Positions 16,477 through 25,536 of a stretch of DNA of 33,295 nt are shown here, one piece after another (position 1 is the stretch's first letter; each line of letters starts with the position of its first letter). A program made the position numbers and the translations under genes. The DNA is from Acidobacteriaceae bacterium (GTDB lineage: Bacteria; Acidobacteriota; Terriglobia; Terriglobales; Acidobacteriaceae), in contig JASHRH010000266.1 of the NCBI GenBank assembly GCA_030037475.1, positions 1 to 33,295 of the forward strand, in the 5' to 3' direction. The notes beneath the pieces were generated by a model. The model made no database searches, was not told where the DNA came from, and saw nothing but the letters and a program-made list of their open reading frames with translations.

Positions 16477-17451
16477 ATGAAGAGACCCTCTCCCCTCGAC
16501 TCCGCACTGATCCGCCTCGGCACATCGATGGCCAATCGAGGGGGCAAGAATGCGGCCCTGGCCGTGCTCATGTTTCATCGCGTCTTGCCCGAGCCGGATC
16601 CACTGCTCCCGAGCGAGCCCGACGCATCGACATTTTCCGTCCTGATGGACACCGTCGCTTCTCACTTCAACGTACTCGATCTGACCGACGCCGTGAGGCG
16701 GTTGCGTGACGGGTCGTTGCCCCCTCGCGCCGTCTGCGTCACCTTCGATGACGGTTATGCGAACAACTGCACCGTTGCCCTGCCCATCCTCGCGGCGAAG
16801 GGAATTCGAGCGACCGTGTTTGTCGCCTCCGGCTTTCTCGAGGGCGGCCGGATGTTCAACGACACGATTATCGAGGCGGTGCGTATCGCGCCCGGCACGT
16901 TCGACTTGGCCGATTTCGGGCTTGGCGCGTATCTGCTGCCGGACGACGAGGCGAGGATCCACGCCATAAATGACATCATCCGGAAGATCAAGCACATCGA
17001 GCCTTCCGCCCGCTCGCAGCTGACTGGCGGTATCGCGGCGCGAGCCGGCTTGCGTGGCGCGAGCGCGCTCATGATGACGCACGACCAGGTGCGCCGGCTC
17101 CACCGAGCCGGCATCGAGGTGGGTGCCCACACCGTGAGCCATCCCATCCTGGTCGGCTTGGGCGCCGAGGCGGCTCGCCACGAGATCACGGCCGGCAAGC
17201 ACGAGCTCGAGGCCATCATCGGGGCCCGAGTCAGCCTGTTCGCGTACCCGAACGGCAAGCCAGCGTCCGACTACGACGGCAGACACGTCGCCATCGCCAT
17301 GGAGGCCGGCTTTGAAGCGGCGTTCTCGACGGTCTGGGGTACTGCGGACCGCAGCAGCGACATGTTCCAGATCCCCCGCATCGCCCCGTGGGGAGGAACG
17401 CCGCTGCGCTACGGCTTGCAGATCGCCGCAAGCTACCGGCGGCGCAACTAG
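16477..17451 (+). CDS. Polysaccharide deacetylase family protein (CE4/NodB type)
   Basis: A 324-residue NodB-homology protein. TFDDGY (89-94) supplies the catalytic and metal aspartates, HTVSHP (218-223) the two metal histidines, and FAYPNGKP is the following catalytic-loop motif. It would remove N-acetyl or O-acetyl groups from the sugar chain. The N-terminus MKRPSPLDSALIRLG has no convincing signal peptide, so it may act in the cytoplasm on the lipid-linked precursor. It follows the asparagine-synthase homologue by 12 bases, suggesting co-transcription. It differs in motif wording from the PEP-CTERM-locus deacetylase TIGR03006, which starts differently and was not seen. Its stop codon overlaps the stop of the convergent ligase gene in a single CTAG. 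Confidence 0.92.
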   Translation: MKRPSPLDSALIRLGTSMANRGGKNAALAVLMFHRVLPEPDPLLPSEPDASTFSVLMDTVASHFNVLDLTDAVRRLRDGSLPPRAVCVTFDDGYANNCTVALPILAAKGIRATVFVASGFLEGGRMFNDTIIEAVRIAPGTFDLADFGLGAYLLPDDEARIHAINDIIRKIKHIEPSARSQLTGGIAARAGLRGASALMMTHDQVRRLHRAGIEVGAHTVSHPILVGLGAEAARHEITAGKHELEAIIGARVSLFAYPNGKPASDYDGRHVAIAMEAGFEAAFSTVWGTADRSSDMFQIPRIAPWGGTPLRYGLQIAASYRRRN

Positions 17452-18818
17452 GCGCGGCTGTCGCTCGACGGCCGGCCCGCGGACGCGCGGCTGACGACGT
17501 AGCGGTGTTTGCCGGATTTCTCCGGAAGTATCCGCTCCACACGCGTGATCGTGAGCGGCGTATCTGCGCCGAGTCGGCGCGCGAGAGCGGCCAGGAGCTC
17601 CCGCTCGCCGGATTCCGTGAGCTCCGCGCCGGCAACGAGCTGAAGCTCGATCGCGAGATCCTCCGCCTGAATGAACTTGAAGGCACGAACGCCGGGGCGA
17701 TCGCGTACGTCGTAGATCATCGCCAGCGCGTGCATGGCGTTTCCCGAGCGCGTGTGGATGAAGTCCGTCGAGCGACCATATACGCTCCGCCAGACAGGCA
17801 GTCCCCTGCCGCAGGAGCACTGCTGCGTGCCTCGAGCCGCTATATCGCCCGTGCGATAACGGATAAGCGGGAAGTCTGCGGTAGCCAGATGCGTCACGAC
17901 GACCTCGCCCATCGATCCTTCCGGCACCCTGGTCCCGCTCTCGTCGACGAGCTCCACGAGGATGTGCTCGAACGACTGGTGAAGCGAGCCGGACGCGCAT
18001 TCGTGAGCGATGAAACCTGCGTCGCGGGAGCCGTATCCGTTCGCCACCGGCGCGCCAAAGACCTCCTCGATGATCTGACGCTGGTCCGGATACAGCGTCT
18101 CACCCGTCGTGAAAACCACCCGAACACCGACGCTCGTCAGGGCGGCCCCCGCGGCGCGGGCATGTCGCGCCAGACGCGCGATCGCCGATGCATAACCAAA
18201 CATCATTCTTGGCCTGGAATCCCGGATGATCCGCAGGTACTCGTCCATCCTCGCTTCCGACATCTCGAATGCCGGCAGCAAGCGTGAACGAAGCAATCGA
18301 TCGCGCCAGGCTCTCAGCCGGTCCTGCGCGCCCAGCTCGATCGGAGAACCCCAAAGGACGATCTCCGGATCGCCGATGTCGACGCCCCACCAGCGGGTAG
18401 CGCGCCACTTGGCCGCAACGTCGTGCGTCACGCGATCCCGACCCATATAGAATACGAGCGGCTCACCGCTCGATCCTCCGGTGTTGGACCGCACAAGTCG
18501 ACCGGCACGCTCGGATTTGAGCCCTTCCAAGTTTTCGCGGATCAAATCCTTCGTGAGAAACGGCAGCCGCTCGAGCTCATCGGGCGACGACAGATTTTCC
18601 GGATCGAAGTGATGGCGGGAAAATAGCGCTCGGTAATACGGAACGTATGCGCCTGCCGCGAGAAGAAACTTCTTGAGTCGAAGGAGCTGCAGACGCTCGA
18701 GCTCGCGTATCCCGAGCCACTGGGTCCTCTCTAGTTCCTTGCGCAGCGACACGCTGCGATGGCCCTTGACTTTCTCCTGCAGAGGGAAAATGACGTTGCC
18801 GCAGAACCGCGCGTACAC
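17448..18818 (-). CDS. Phenylacetate-CoA ligase-like adenylate-forming enzyme (PaaK/CapK type)
   Basis: A 456-residue adenylate-forming enzyme. The phosphate loop SNTGGSSGEP is at 111-120, followed by ANGYGSRDAGFIAHEC and FPLIRYRTGDIA, as in PaaK-type ligases. A cysteine-rich stretch QCSCGRGLPVW is also typical of the CapK group. The GTG start at 18818 has GGAGG six bases upstream, overlapping the stop of the preceding glycosyltransferase. It is the last gene of the ten-gene minus-strand run. It probably activates a carboxylic acid for attachment to a sugar or to the carrier protein. It is the second adenylate-forming enzyme in the window besides the acyl-CoA ligase at 1-1098. The substrate is unknown. 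Confidence 0.92.
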   Translation of the reverse strand: MYARFCGNVIFPLQEKVKGHRSVSLRKELERTQWLGIRELERLQLLRLKKFLLAAGAYVPYYRALFSRHHFDPENLSSPDELERLPFLTKDLIRENLEGLKSERAGRLVRSNTGGSSGEPLVFYMGRDRVTHDVAAKWRATRWWGVDIGDPEIVLWGSPIELGAQDRLRAWRDRLLRSRLLPAFEMSEARMDEYLRIIRDSRPRMMFGYASAIARLARHARAAGAALTSVGVRVVFTTGETLYPDQRQIIEEVFGAPVANGYGSRDAGFIAHECASGSLHQSFEHILVELVDESGTRVPEGSMGEVVVTHLATADFPLIRYRTGDIAARGTQQCSCGRGLPVWRSVYGRSTDFIHTRSGNAMHALAMIYDVRDRPGVRAFKFIQAEDLAIELQLVAGAELTESGERELLAALARRLGADTPLTITRVERILPEKSGKHRYVVSRASAGRPSSDSRA

Positions 18819-18819
18819 G

Positions 18820-19923
18820 CTATTCCTCCGCGCGCACCGGCTCGCGGGACCGCAAGACGCGGTTCCCGACGAGCCGCCGATAAAGCTCGAGCCATTGCGG
18901 CCCTACCGCTCTCCAGCTACAGGATCTTGCGAGCGCAAGGCCGTTGAGGCGTAGCGTGTCTCTCAGCCCCGTGTCGCGCAATACGCGCGACACGCCCTCG
19001 GCCATCAGCTCCGGCTGGTCGTGCGGCACGAGCCAGGCTTCTTTGCCGTGCTCGACCATGCACGGCACGCCCCCCACGTCAGTGCTCACGATCGGGACAC
19101 CCGAGGCTGCGGCCTCGAGCAGCGAATTGGGTGTGTTGTCCACGCGACTTGGGTTGAGCACGAGGTCGGCGTCGCGATATAACGCAGCTACGGCCTCGAT
19201 TTCCAAACTTCCCGTAAACCGGACGATTTCCGCCACACCGAGCTGGACAGCCAAGCGCTCGAGCATCGGACGCTCCCGTCCAGCTCCCGCAATGGAAACG
19301 GTGAGGCCCGGGAACTGCCCTCTGAGGATTGCCGTCGCGCGAACCGCGGTATCGATGCCGTATATGCGTTCGAGATTCCGCGCCACCACGATGTGGGCGC
19401 CACCGCACCGCCGCTCGACGGGGGGCTTGAACATCTCCAGATCTACGATATTCGGAATGATCTGAGCTTTGATGTCGTATTGTGCAAATATCCGCTGTAG
19501 AAAGCGCGATGGCACAACCAGCGGCCCACAGTGGCGAAGCGCCGCTCGCACCCCCTCGCCGGACCTCGACAGGAACTCTCCCGCGAGTCCGCCACGATAG
19601 TTCACGACGACCGGCACTCTGCGCAACCTCGCCATCCGGATCGCGGGCGCCGCGAAGAGATGCCAGGCCCAGCCCGAATTCGCCATGACGTGCACCACGT
19701 CGACCTCGCGCAAAATTTTCCCGAGGGTTATCCGGTAAGGGATCAGCCGGAAGATCGCTCTCAGCCCCCTGAAGCCCCCGATCCACGCCGGGCGATACGG
19801 CTCGTTCGTGCGCACGAGGCATACCTCGATTCCTTCCTGCGACAGGAGCCTTCCGATCTGGCGAGTCTGATTCGCCATGCCACCCGTCGGAGGGGGCAGC
19901 GGGCCTACTAACCCTAGCCGCAT
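18820..19923 (-). CDS. GT4-type glycosyltransferase
   Basis: A 367-residue GT-B glycosyltransferase. ATG at 19923 (MRLGLVGPLPPPTGG) is chosen because it begins the first Rossmann strand and lies eight bases after the amidotransferase stop; the frame is open to 20019 but that part overlaps the upstream gene. The glycine-rich acceptor loop PPPTGGMANQ, then VVVNYRGG, then the hinge VVPSRFLQRIF, and IIPNIVDLEMF are typical of GT4. NTPNSLLEAAASGVPIVSTD with VGGVPCMVEHG binds the nucleotide sugar. It lies between the amidotransferase and the PaaK-like ligase and should extend the exopolysaccharide repeat in the cytoplasm. Sugar and linkage cannot be deduced. Confidence 0.92.
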   Translation of the reverse strand: MRLGLVGPLPPPTGGMANQTRQIGRLLSQEGIEVCLVRTNEPYRPAWIGGFRGLRAIFRLIPYRITLGKILREVDVVHVMANSGWAWHLFAAPAIRMARLRRVPVVVNYRGGLAGEFLSRSGEGVRAALRHCGPLVVPSRFLQRIFAQYDIKAQIIPNIVDLEMFKPPVERRCGGAHIVVARNLERIYGIDTAVRATAILRGQFPGLTVSIAGAGRERPMLERLAVQLGVAEIVRFTGSLEIEAVAALYRDADLVLNPSRVDNTPNSLLEAAASGVPIVSTDVGGVPCMVEHGKEAWLVPHDQPELMAEGVSRVLRDTGLRDTLRLNGLALARSCSWRAVGPQWLELYRRLVGNRVLRSREPVRAEE

Positions 19924-19931
19924 CGGTTCAC

Positions 19932-21863
19932 TCAGTATGACCTCGCCACACGGGCAGGCAGCGACTCGCGCGCGTCCATTACGCCGCGCAGGAACGCCTC
20001 GAACATCAGGATAGTCCACAAGCAGGAACTGAAGTCTCGCCGACCCGACTGATGGGCGTCCACCATCTGCTCGAGCGCTCGCAGATTGAACAGGCCCGAG
20101 TCCGCCAGCACCGGCCCAAGAAGCGCCATGCGAACTCGGTCACGCAAGGGCCCGCGGAACCACGCCGCGAGCGGCACGGCGAAGCCCATCTTGCGGCGGT
20201 AGAGCACCTCGGAGGGCAACCACCGCTCCATCGTCTTCTTGAGCAGGAACTTGCCCTCACCCCCGCGAATCTTCAGATTTGACGGCAAGGTGCAGAGCCA
20301 GTCGACGAGCGAATGATCCATCAAAGGCTCGCGCACTTCGAGTGAATGCGCCATGCTCGCGCGATCCACCTTGGTGTTGATGTCTCCCACCAGATAGGTC
20401 TTCAGATCCAGGTACTGTACGAGCGCGAGCGGATCGTCGGTGCCCGCGCGCCGCGCATGGCGCTCGAAGAGCTCCGCGACGCGATAGCCCCCGAGGGACG
20501 ATTGAAGCGCCGACGAGAACAGCCTGCTTCGCTCCGGTTCCCGCACGATCGATACGCTGTGCAGGTACGCATCTGCCGTGCTGCGCGCGAGCGCCTGGAA
20601 TGTAGCCTTTGCCCGCACCACTCGCGGCGCCCAATCAGCCTTGGGATAGATTCGGCCCAGAAGCCCGAACGCCGGCCGGCGCAACCGCACGGGCAAAATG
20701 GAACGCCAATGCTCCTCCGCGCAGTGCATACGATAGCGACGGTAGCCTGCGAAGTTCTCGTCCGCTCCGTCGCCGGACAGAGCAACCGTCACGTGCCGTC
20801 GAGCGAGTTGACAAACGCGGTACGTCGGAATGGCGGAGCTGTCCGCGTATGGCTCGTCGTAAATACGGGCGAGATCGTCGATGAGATCGAAGTCATCGCT
20901 CGCCACCCGCTCCACGTAGTGACGAGTTCGATAGCGCGTAGCCACCATCTGCGCGAATCGGGTCTCATCGAACGCCGGATCATCGAATGCCATCGAGCAC
21001 GTGTTGACCGGGTCGGCGCTGACGCGCGCCATGGTTGCAACGACGGTGCTCGAGTCTACTCCTCCCGACAAGAAGGCTCCCAAGGGAACGTCGGCGATCA
21101 TTCGCAGCTTGATCGACTCTTCCAGACGGCGATCGAGTTCCGCGACCGCCTCGGGCAGTGCGATTCGCTCCGCGAGCGTGAACCGTGCGTCCCAATACTC
21201 CTGAGGCGCCCCGAGAGGCCCACCACGCTGCAGCGTAAGTGTATGGCCCGGCGGCAGCTTGGCCACGCCTGTAAATATCGTTCGCGGCTCCGCGACGTAA
21301 CCCAGCGCGAAATATTCCTCGACCGCCGCGGGATCGATGTCGCGCACGACGTTCGGATGCAGGCCGACCGACTTGAGCTCCGATCCGAACACGACCTGAC
21401 CGTTGGACAACATCGCATAGAATAGCGGTTTCACGCCGAGCCGATCTCGGGCCAAGAACAGCGTTTCAGTGTTCGCGTCCCAAAGCGCGAACGCAAACAT
21501 GCCCCGAAAGCGCTCGACACAGCGCTCACCCCACGCCTCCCAGGCGTGGACGATGACTTCTGTGTCGCTGCGCGTGCGGAACGTGTGGCCTAACGCTTGC
21601 AACTGAGGAATCAGCGACCGATAGTTGTAGATCTCGCCGTTGAAGACGACGACGACTGACCGGTCCTCGTTATAAAGTGGCTGCTGTCCCGTAGCGAGGT
21701 CGATGATCGACAGGCGGCGGTGGCCGAGGGCAAGGCCCGGCTCAAAATGCTCCCCGCTTCCATCGGGCCCGCGGTGCCGCTGCGAATCGTTCATGCGGCG
21801 CAGCAGCGCCCGATCCAGGTCATTCCGGCCGCGGAGATCACAAATTCCAACGAGGCCGCACAT
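19932..21863 (-). CDS. Glutamine-dependent amidotransferase (asparagine synthase family), exosortase A-associated
   Basis: A 643-residue class-II amidotransferase with all parts present. Cys2 of MCGLVG is the glutaminase nucleophile, with RHRGPDG (29-35) and NGEIYN (75-80) beside it. LSGGVDSSTV (265-274) and LSGDGADENFAGY form the ATP-using synthetase site. ATG at 21863 overlaps the stop of the upstream glycosyltransferase by one base (TGATG), which supports this start over the long upstream extension to 22238. It matches the exosortase A amidotransferase 1 family (TIGR03108-like). It probably amidates a carboxyl group of a sugar, for instance a uronic acid, or of a peptide substituent. Genes of this type are needed for floc formation in Zoogloea. 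It may also feed ammonia to the defective homologue at 14629-16464. Confidence 0.95.
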   Translation of the reverse strand: MCGLVGICDLRGRNDLDRALLRRMNDSQRHRGPDGSGEHFEPGLALGHRRLSIIDLATGQQPLYNEDRSVVVVFNGEIYNYRSLIPQLQALGHTFRTRSDTEVIVHAWEAWGERCVERFRGMFAFALWDANTETLFLARDRLGVKPLFYAMLSNGQVVFGSELKSVGLHPNVVRDIDPAAVEEYFALGYVAEPRTIFTGVAKLPPGHTLTLQRGGPLGAPQEYWDARFTLAERIALPEAVAELDRRLEESIKLRMIADVPLGAFLSGGVDSSTVVATMARVSADPVNTCSMAFDDPAFDETRFAQMVATRYRTRHYVERVASDDFDLIDDLARIYDEPYADSSAIPTYRVCQLARRHVTVALSGDGADENFAGYRRYRMHCAEEHWRSILPVRLRRPAFGLLGRIYPKADWAPRVVRAKATFQALARSTADAYLHSVSIVREPERSRLFSSALQSSLGGYRVAELFERHARRAGTDDPLALVQYLDLKTYLVGDINTKVDRASMAHSLEVREPLMDHSLVDWLCTLPSNLKIRGGEGKFLLKKTMERWLPSEVLYRRKMGFAVPLAAWFRGPLRDRVRMALLGPVLADSGLFNLRALEQMVDAHQSGRRDFSSCLWTILMFEAFLRGVMDARESLPARVARSY

Positions 21864-23011
21864 CAGGCCGCTCCTCGCCGCCCGCCGGCACACGCGCGGT
21901 ACAGCGCCTCGTAATGCCCCAGCATGCGGCGCAGGGAGAACTCTTCGACCGCTCGGCGACGTGCCGCCTGCCCGTGAGCGCGGCGTAACGCCACGTCGTT
22001 CGAGTACACGAGCAACGCGTTGGCGAGCGCCTCCGCGCTGCCAGGCTGCACCAGACGGCCGGTTACGCCACTTTCCACCAGCTCCCCATTTCCCCCCGTC
22101 GCCGTAGCAATGACCGGCAAGCCGGCCGACATCGCCTCGAGTATGGTGTTCGAAATGCCTTCGCGGCGCGAACCCAGAACGAACACATCCAAGTCTCGCA
22201 GGAGAGTCGGAACATCGTCTCGGCTGCCCGTCAGCCAAGCCGCATCGGCGGCGCCGGCATTCTTCAACTGGGCTTCTGCCTGCGCTCGCAGCTCCCCGTC
22301 GCCCGCCATCACGAGTCTCAGCCGCGATCCTGCGGAGTCACGCCTAGCTTCGATGAATGCCCGCACGATGTTGAGAGGGTCCTTGATTGTACTGAATCGC
22401 GTCACCGTTCCGACCACAACGCTGTGCGGCGGGAAGCGATCGGCTGGCAAAAGACTGCGTTCTGCGCCTTCTCTGGGTCGAAACCGCTCGGTGTCAACCC
22501 CATTGCAAATACGCTGCACTTTGGCGGGCTGGATTCCGACCGTTGAGACCAGCCAGCGCTCGAGCTCCTGCGAGACGGCCACGAACCGATCGATCACCGG
22601 ATTCACCACGCGCCGGAGGGCACGGAATTTGCGACTCGTGCCGTCCGGATCGAACACGTCCCAGCCGTGCTCACCGTGAATGCGCGATGGCACGCCGGCA
22701 AGTCTCGCGACCACAGCGGCATCGACCGTGCTCAGATTCCGCGTATGGACGATCGTCGGCTGCAACTTTCTCAGTAGCGAGAACAAGCGTACGTAAGCTC
22801 CCGGGTCCTTTCCGGGCTTCTTGTGCAGTTCGTGAATCGTCACGTCCGGCCTGTGGATGCGGCCCCGAAAATCGGTCACCGTGGTCAACGCCACCACCGC
22901 ATGCCTGAATGACGCCTCGGGCAGGCCATTGATCACGTTCGCGACGCCGTTCTCGAGACCCCCATAATCGAAGCTGAGAACGATGTGCGCAATGAGCGGT
23001 CGCGTGTCCAC
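21863..23011 (-). CDS. GT4 sugar transferase, PEP-CTERM/EpsH1 system-associated (TIGR03088-like)
   Basis: A 382-residue glycosyltransferase. The N-terminus IAHIVLSFDYGGLENGVANV is the hallmark of this exosortase-linked family. Acceptor-side motifs IVHTRNLSTVDA and HGEHGWDVFDPDG follow, then the hinge FVAVSQELERWL and ICNGVDTERF. Donor-side motifs are EGISNTILEAMSAGLPVIAT and TGGNGELVESG. The GTG at 23011 places the first strand right at the N-terminus; no strong ribosome site precedes it. Its stop overlaps the amidotransferase start by one base. It should add one sugar of the repeat in the cytoplasm. The family is nearly confined to exosortase loci, which supports the locus assignment. Confidence 0.95.
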   Translation of the reverse strand: MDTRPLIAHIVLSFDYGGLENGVANVINGLPEASFRHAVVALTTVTDFRGRIHRPDVTIHELHKKPGKDPGAYVRLFSLLRKLQPTIVHTRNLSTVDAAVVARLAGVPSRIHGEHGWDVFDPDGTSRKFRALRRVVNPVIDRFVAVSQELERWLVSTVGIQPAKVQRICNGVDTERFRPREGAERSLLPADRFPPHSVVVGTVTRFSTIKDPLNIVRAFIEARRDSAGSRLRLVMAGDGELRAQAEAQLKNAGAADAAWLTGSRDDVPTLLRDLDVFVLGSRREGISNTILEAMSAGLPVIATATGGNGELVESGVTGRLVQPGSAEALANALLVYSNDVALRRAHGQAARRRAVEEFSLRRMLGHYEALYRACAGGRRGAA

Positions 23012-23046
23012 GGTTCGAGACCCGCTGACGTTTTCGTCGGACCCAC

Positions 23047-24276
23047 TCAGTGCCGCGAAGGCACGCCGGTTTGCGAGAGGCTCGTCACTTTGCGCCTATC
23101 GAATACCTCACCGATCAGTTCATCGAGACGCTTCATCGAGCTCTCCCAATCGTGGTGTGCGAGCACCTGCTCCCGCGCCGCGCGGGCAAGACGCTCCCGA
23201 AGCGCCGGCGAGTCGAGTACCTTGCCGACCGCTTCAGTGTACTCCTCCGGACTCGAGGCAGTGAGCAAATGGTCGCCGGCAACCGCCTCGACGCCCCGTG
23301 CAGCCTTGTCGCTACAGACCACCGGCACACCCATGGCCATCGACTCGAGAATCTTATTCTGTGTTCCACGCGCAATAGTGAGGGGCGCCACTGTGAGCGC
23401 GGCTCGCGTGACATACGGCCTCACGTCCGGCACGGCGCCCGTAACGCTGACACCGGCCAGGCGCTCCAGTTGGCGGATCGATGCCGGAGGGTCTGCACCG
23501 ACAATCTCAAAGCGCAGTGAAGGACGCCGTACCTGCAACCGCGGAAGCACCTCGCGGCAAAAGGCGATCACCGCCTGCTGGTTGGGGTAGTAATCCATCC
23601 GCCCAACGAAAACGATCAGATTCGCGTCGTATACGGCGTTGGGCTTGAAGAACGCACTATCGACACCGTTTGGAAACCAGTCTGTCCGACCTGTCACTCC
23701 CAGATCCCGCAAGGACGCGAGTTCCGCGCGCGTAGCACAAGTACAGAGGTCGAACTCGCGCGCGAGCTGCGCTTCGATTCGTTCGAGCTTCACGGCCTCC
23801 AGCCAAAAGCCCACGGACACGGGAAACGGCTTGTACCGAACGTACTCGCGCCATTTCTGGGAATCGACATCGACGTAATCCAGGATCTTGACGGCGCGCC
23901 GCTCCGACGCGACGTAGGGCGCAATGGAAGACGAATGCGCGAACACTAGATCGTACGATCCCGTCGCAAGCTCCGATCGAATGAGGCGTGCAAGCCGCGC
24001 AGAATGAAAGTATCCGAAGCTCGACGGCCCCGGTGTCGGCAACCGCGCAGCCATCTGCGCGTACGCGACGGGACCGCGCAATACCTCTATCGCCACTCGC
24101 TCGCAATACCTCTTCAGACCTGCGGCTTCTTCGCGCTCGAGCTCCGTACGAGCGAGCGATGCAACAGATACCCGATGGCCATGCTCGCTCAGATGCCGAA
24201 TGACGTGGAAAGGTCGAACCTTTGCGCCGCTCTTGGGCGGAAACGGCACCCGGTGACTGACGACAAGTACCTTCAC
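23047..24276 (-). CDS. GT4 sugar transferase, PEP-CTERM/EpsH1 system-associated (TIGR03087-like)
   Basis: A 409-residue glycosyltransferase. GTG at 24276 (VKVLVVSHRVPFPPKSG) is chosen because the family starts in this way; the frame is open to 24357. The loop PFPPKSGAKVRPFH, then HSSSIAPYV and DYVDVDSQKW, are exosortase-family marks. The C-terminal half has IVFVGRMDYYPNQQAVIAF and GTQNKILESMAMGVPVVCSD for the sugar nucleotide. It is separated by 35 bases from the next glycosyltransferase. It acts together with its neighbour in assembling the repeat unit at the cytoplasmic face of the inner membrane. Donor and acceptor are not known. Confidence 0.94.
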   Translation of the reverse strand: MKVLVVSHRVPFPPKSGAKVRPFHVIRHLSEHGHRVSVASLARTELEREEAAGLKRYCERVAIEVLRGPVAYAQMAARLPTPGPSSFGYFHSARLARLIRSELATGSYDLVFAHSSSIAPYVASERRAVKILDYVDVDSQKWREYVRYKPFPVSVGFWLEAVKLERIEAQLAREFDLCTCATRAELASLRDLGVTGRTDWFPNGVDSAFFKPNAVYDANLIVFVGRMDYYPNQQAVIAFCREVLPRLQVRRPSLRFEIVGADPPASIRQLERLAGVSVTGAVPDVRPYVTRAALTVAPLTIARGTQNKILESMAMGVPVVCSDKAARGVEAVAGDHLLTASSPEEYTEAVGKVLDSPALRERLARAAREQVLAHHDWESSMKRLDELIGEVFDRRKVTSLSQTGVPSRH

Positions 24277-24411
24277 GGCGTCGCGATTCCATCGGGCTGC
24301 GCAGCCGCCGGAGTTGCGGTGCACAAGATCCAACTCCAGACCGTCGAGCAAAGACACGACATTCGGTCGCGAACGAGGACTCGGTCGGTGCCCCCCATGA
24401 CTCGATTGGGC

Positions 24412-25536
24412 TCAGCCGAGGTGGCGCGCGATAGGAGGTCCGATGAGCCGCGTTACGGGCACCGGAAGGCGGCGCCATAGCCCGATGAGCCCAGCGTATT
24501 TCGCATTGGTCGGACTGACATTCGGAATCTCACGCGCCTTCACCAGGAAGTACTCGTAGCAAAGAGGCTCCGGATCAAATCCCCAGTGGGTCTTGAAATC
24601 GAACGAACCGGTGCCGCGCTTGCTGCGACCAAAGTCGAAGATCTTTGCCCCGCGCTCTCGCGCACGCTCCATGACCTGCCAATACATGAAATCGTTGGCC
24701 GCTACCCCACGCGCAGCGGGCGTGCTGCCGCCGTAATACGGCAAAACCTCGTCGCGGAAGTAAAAGCTGAGCACGCTTGCAACGGGCAGCCTATCGTGCA
24801 GCACCGTGAGCACTTCACACCGATCGGAAAAAGTGTCCCTCAAGAGTCTCACATAGCGCCGCGAGAACACCGGGGTTCCGAGGTTGCGCACGCTCTCTGA
24901 ATAGATTGCATACATTCGATCGGCGTCGGCATCGATCTGCACCTGAAGCTGCTTCTGAATGCCCTTGCGGACCATCGCACGCTGCTTCCGGGGTATCGCA
25001 AGCATGTTCCGCTCGGAGTCCGGATCGATCGGTCGCCGGAACGTCACGTAGAGCTCCTTGCATTGCCACCCGGGATGCTGGCGTCTTCGGTTGCGCATCT
25101 CGAGATAGCTCACACGGAGACGCTGAGCGAGATCGCAGGCCGCTCGCTCGAGCGTCCGGCGCGCCCATTCGTCGGACGCCAGGATTCCACCGTAGACGCA
25201 GAACGGCGTAGAGATCAGAGCGTGCCCAAACAGCAGGCTCTTTACTTCCACGAGCGGAAGGACACCCACGACACGGCCGCCACATTCAGCGTAAAGATAC
25301 CGGGTCCGATGTGCGAATGCCTTTGACAGGACGTTCTGCCATTCGGCCAGATGGAAAAATGTCCCGTCCGGATGATTCAGAACGAAGTCGTTCCACCGTC
25401 CGCAATTTCTAGAATCGAGGGAATTCGCGACGCAAACGCCGTCCCCGGAGACAGTCTGACTGCACCGGTCTGTCGCTTCCTGCGCATCCAGACTCGCTCG
25501 CCCGACCGCCCCCAGAGTTTGGTCCCTACCGCCCAT
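24412..25536 (-). CDS. FemAB-like protein, XrtA/PEP-CTERM system-associated
   Basis: A 374-residue protein with two GNAT-like halves, resembling FemAB-type transferases of exosortase loci (TIGR03019). Typical segments are GTFFHLAEWQNVLSKAF near 55-70, SFYFRDEVLPYYGGS, ANDFMYWQVMERARERG and FDFGRSKRGTGSFDFK near the C-terminus. FemAB relatives transfer aminoacyl groups from tRNA, so it might attach an amino acid to the polysaccharide or to a lipid-linked precursor. The ATG at 25536 lies 11 bases inside the end of the barrel gene; the first 40 residues match the family poorly, but no in-frame ATG, GTG or TTG was found closer to the conserved part. The next gene starts 135 bases downstream. Confidence 0.93.
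   Translation of the reverse strand: MGGRDQTLGAVGRASLDAQEATDRCSQTVSGDGVCVANSLDSRNCGRWNDFVLNHPDGTFFHLAEWQNVLSKAFAHRTRYLYAECGGRVVGVLPLVEVKSLLFGHALISTPFCVYGGILASDEWARRTLERAACDLAQRLRVSYLEMRNRRRQHPGWQCKELYVTFRRPIDPDSERNMLAIPRKQRAMVRKGIQKQLQVQIDADADRMYAIYSESVRNLGTPVFSRRYVRLLRDTFSDRCEVLTVLHDRLPVASVLSFYFRDEVLPYYGGSTPAARGVAANDFMYWQVMERARERGAKIFDFGRSKRGTGSFDFKTHWGFDPEPLCYEYFLVKAREIPNVSPTNAKYAGLIGLWRRLPVPVTRLIGPPIARHLG

Noticed and set aside
15877-18000. Very long open frame on the minus strand (707 codons)
   Set aside because: It lies opposite the asparagine-synthase homologue and the deacetylase, which have complete family motifs. Its translation is arginine-rich without any domain pattern.
21864-22238. 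N-terminal extension of the amidotransferase
   Set aside because: Class-II amidotransferases need Cys right after the initiator Met; the start at 21863 gives MCG and overlaps the upstream stop by one base.
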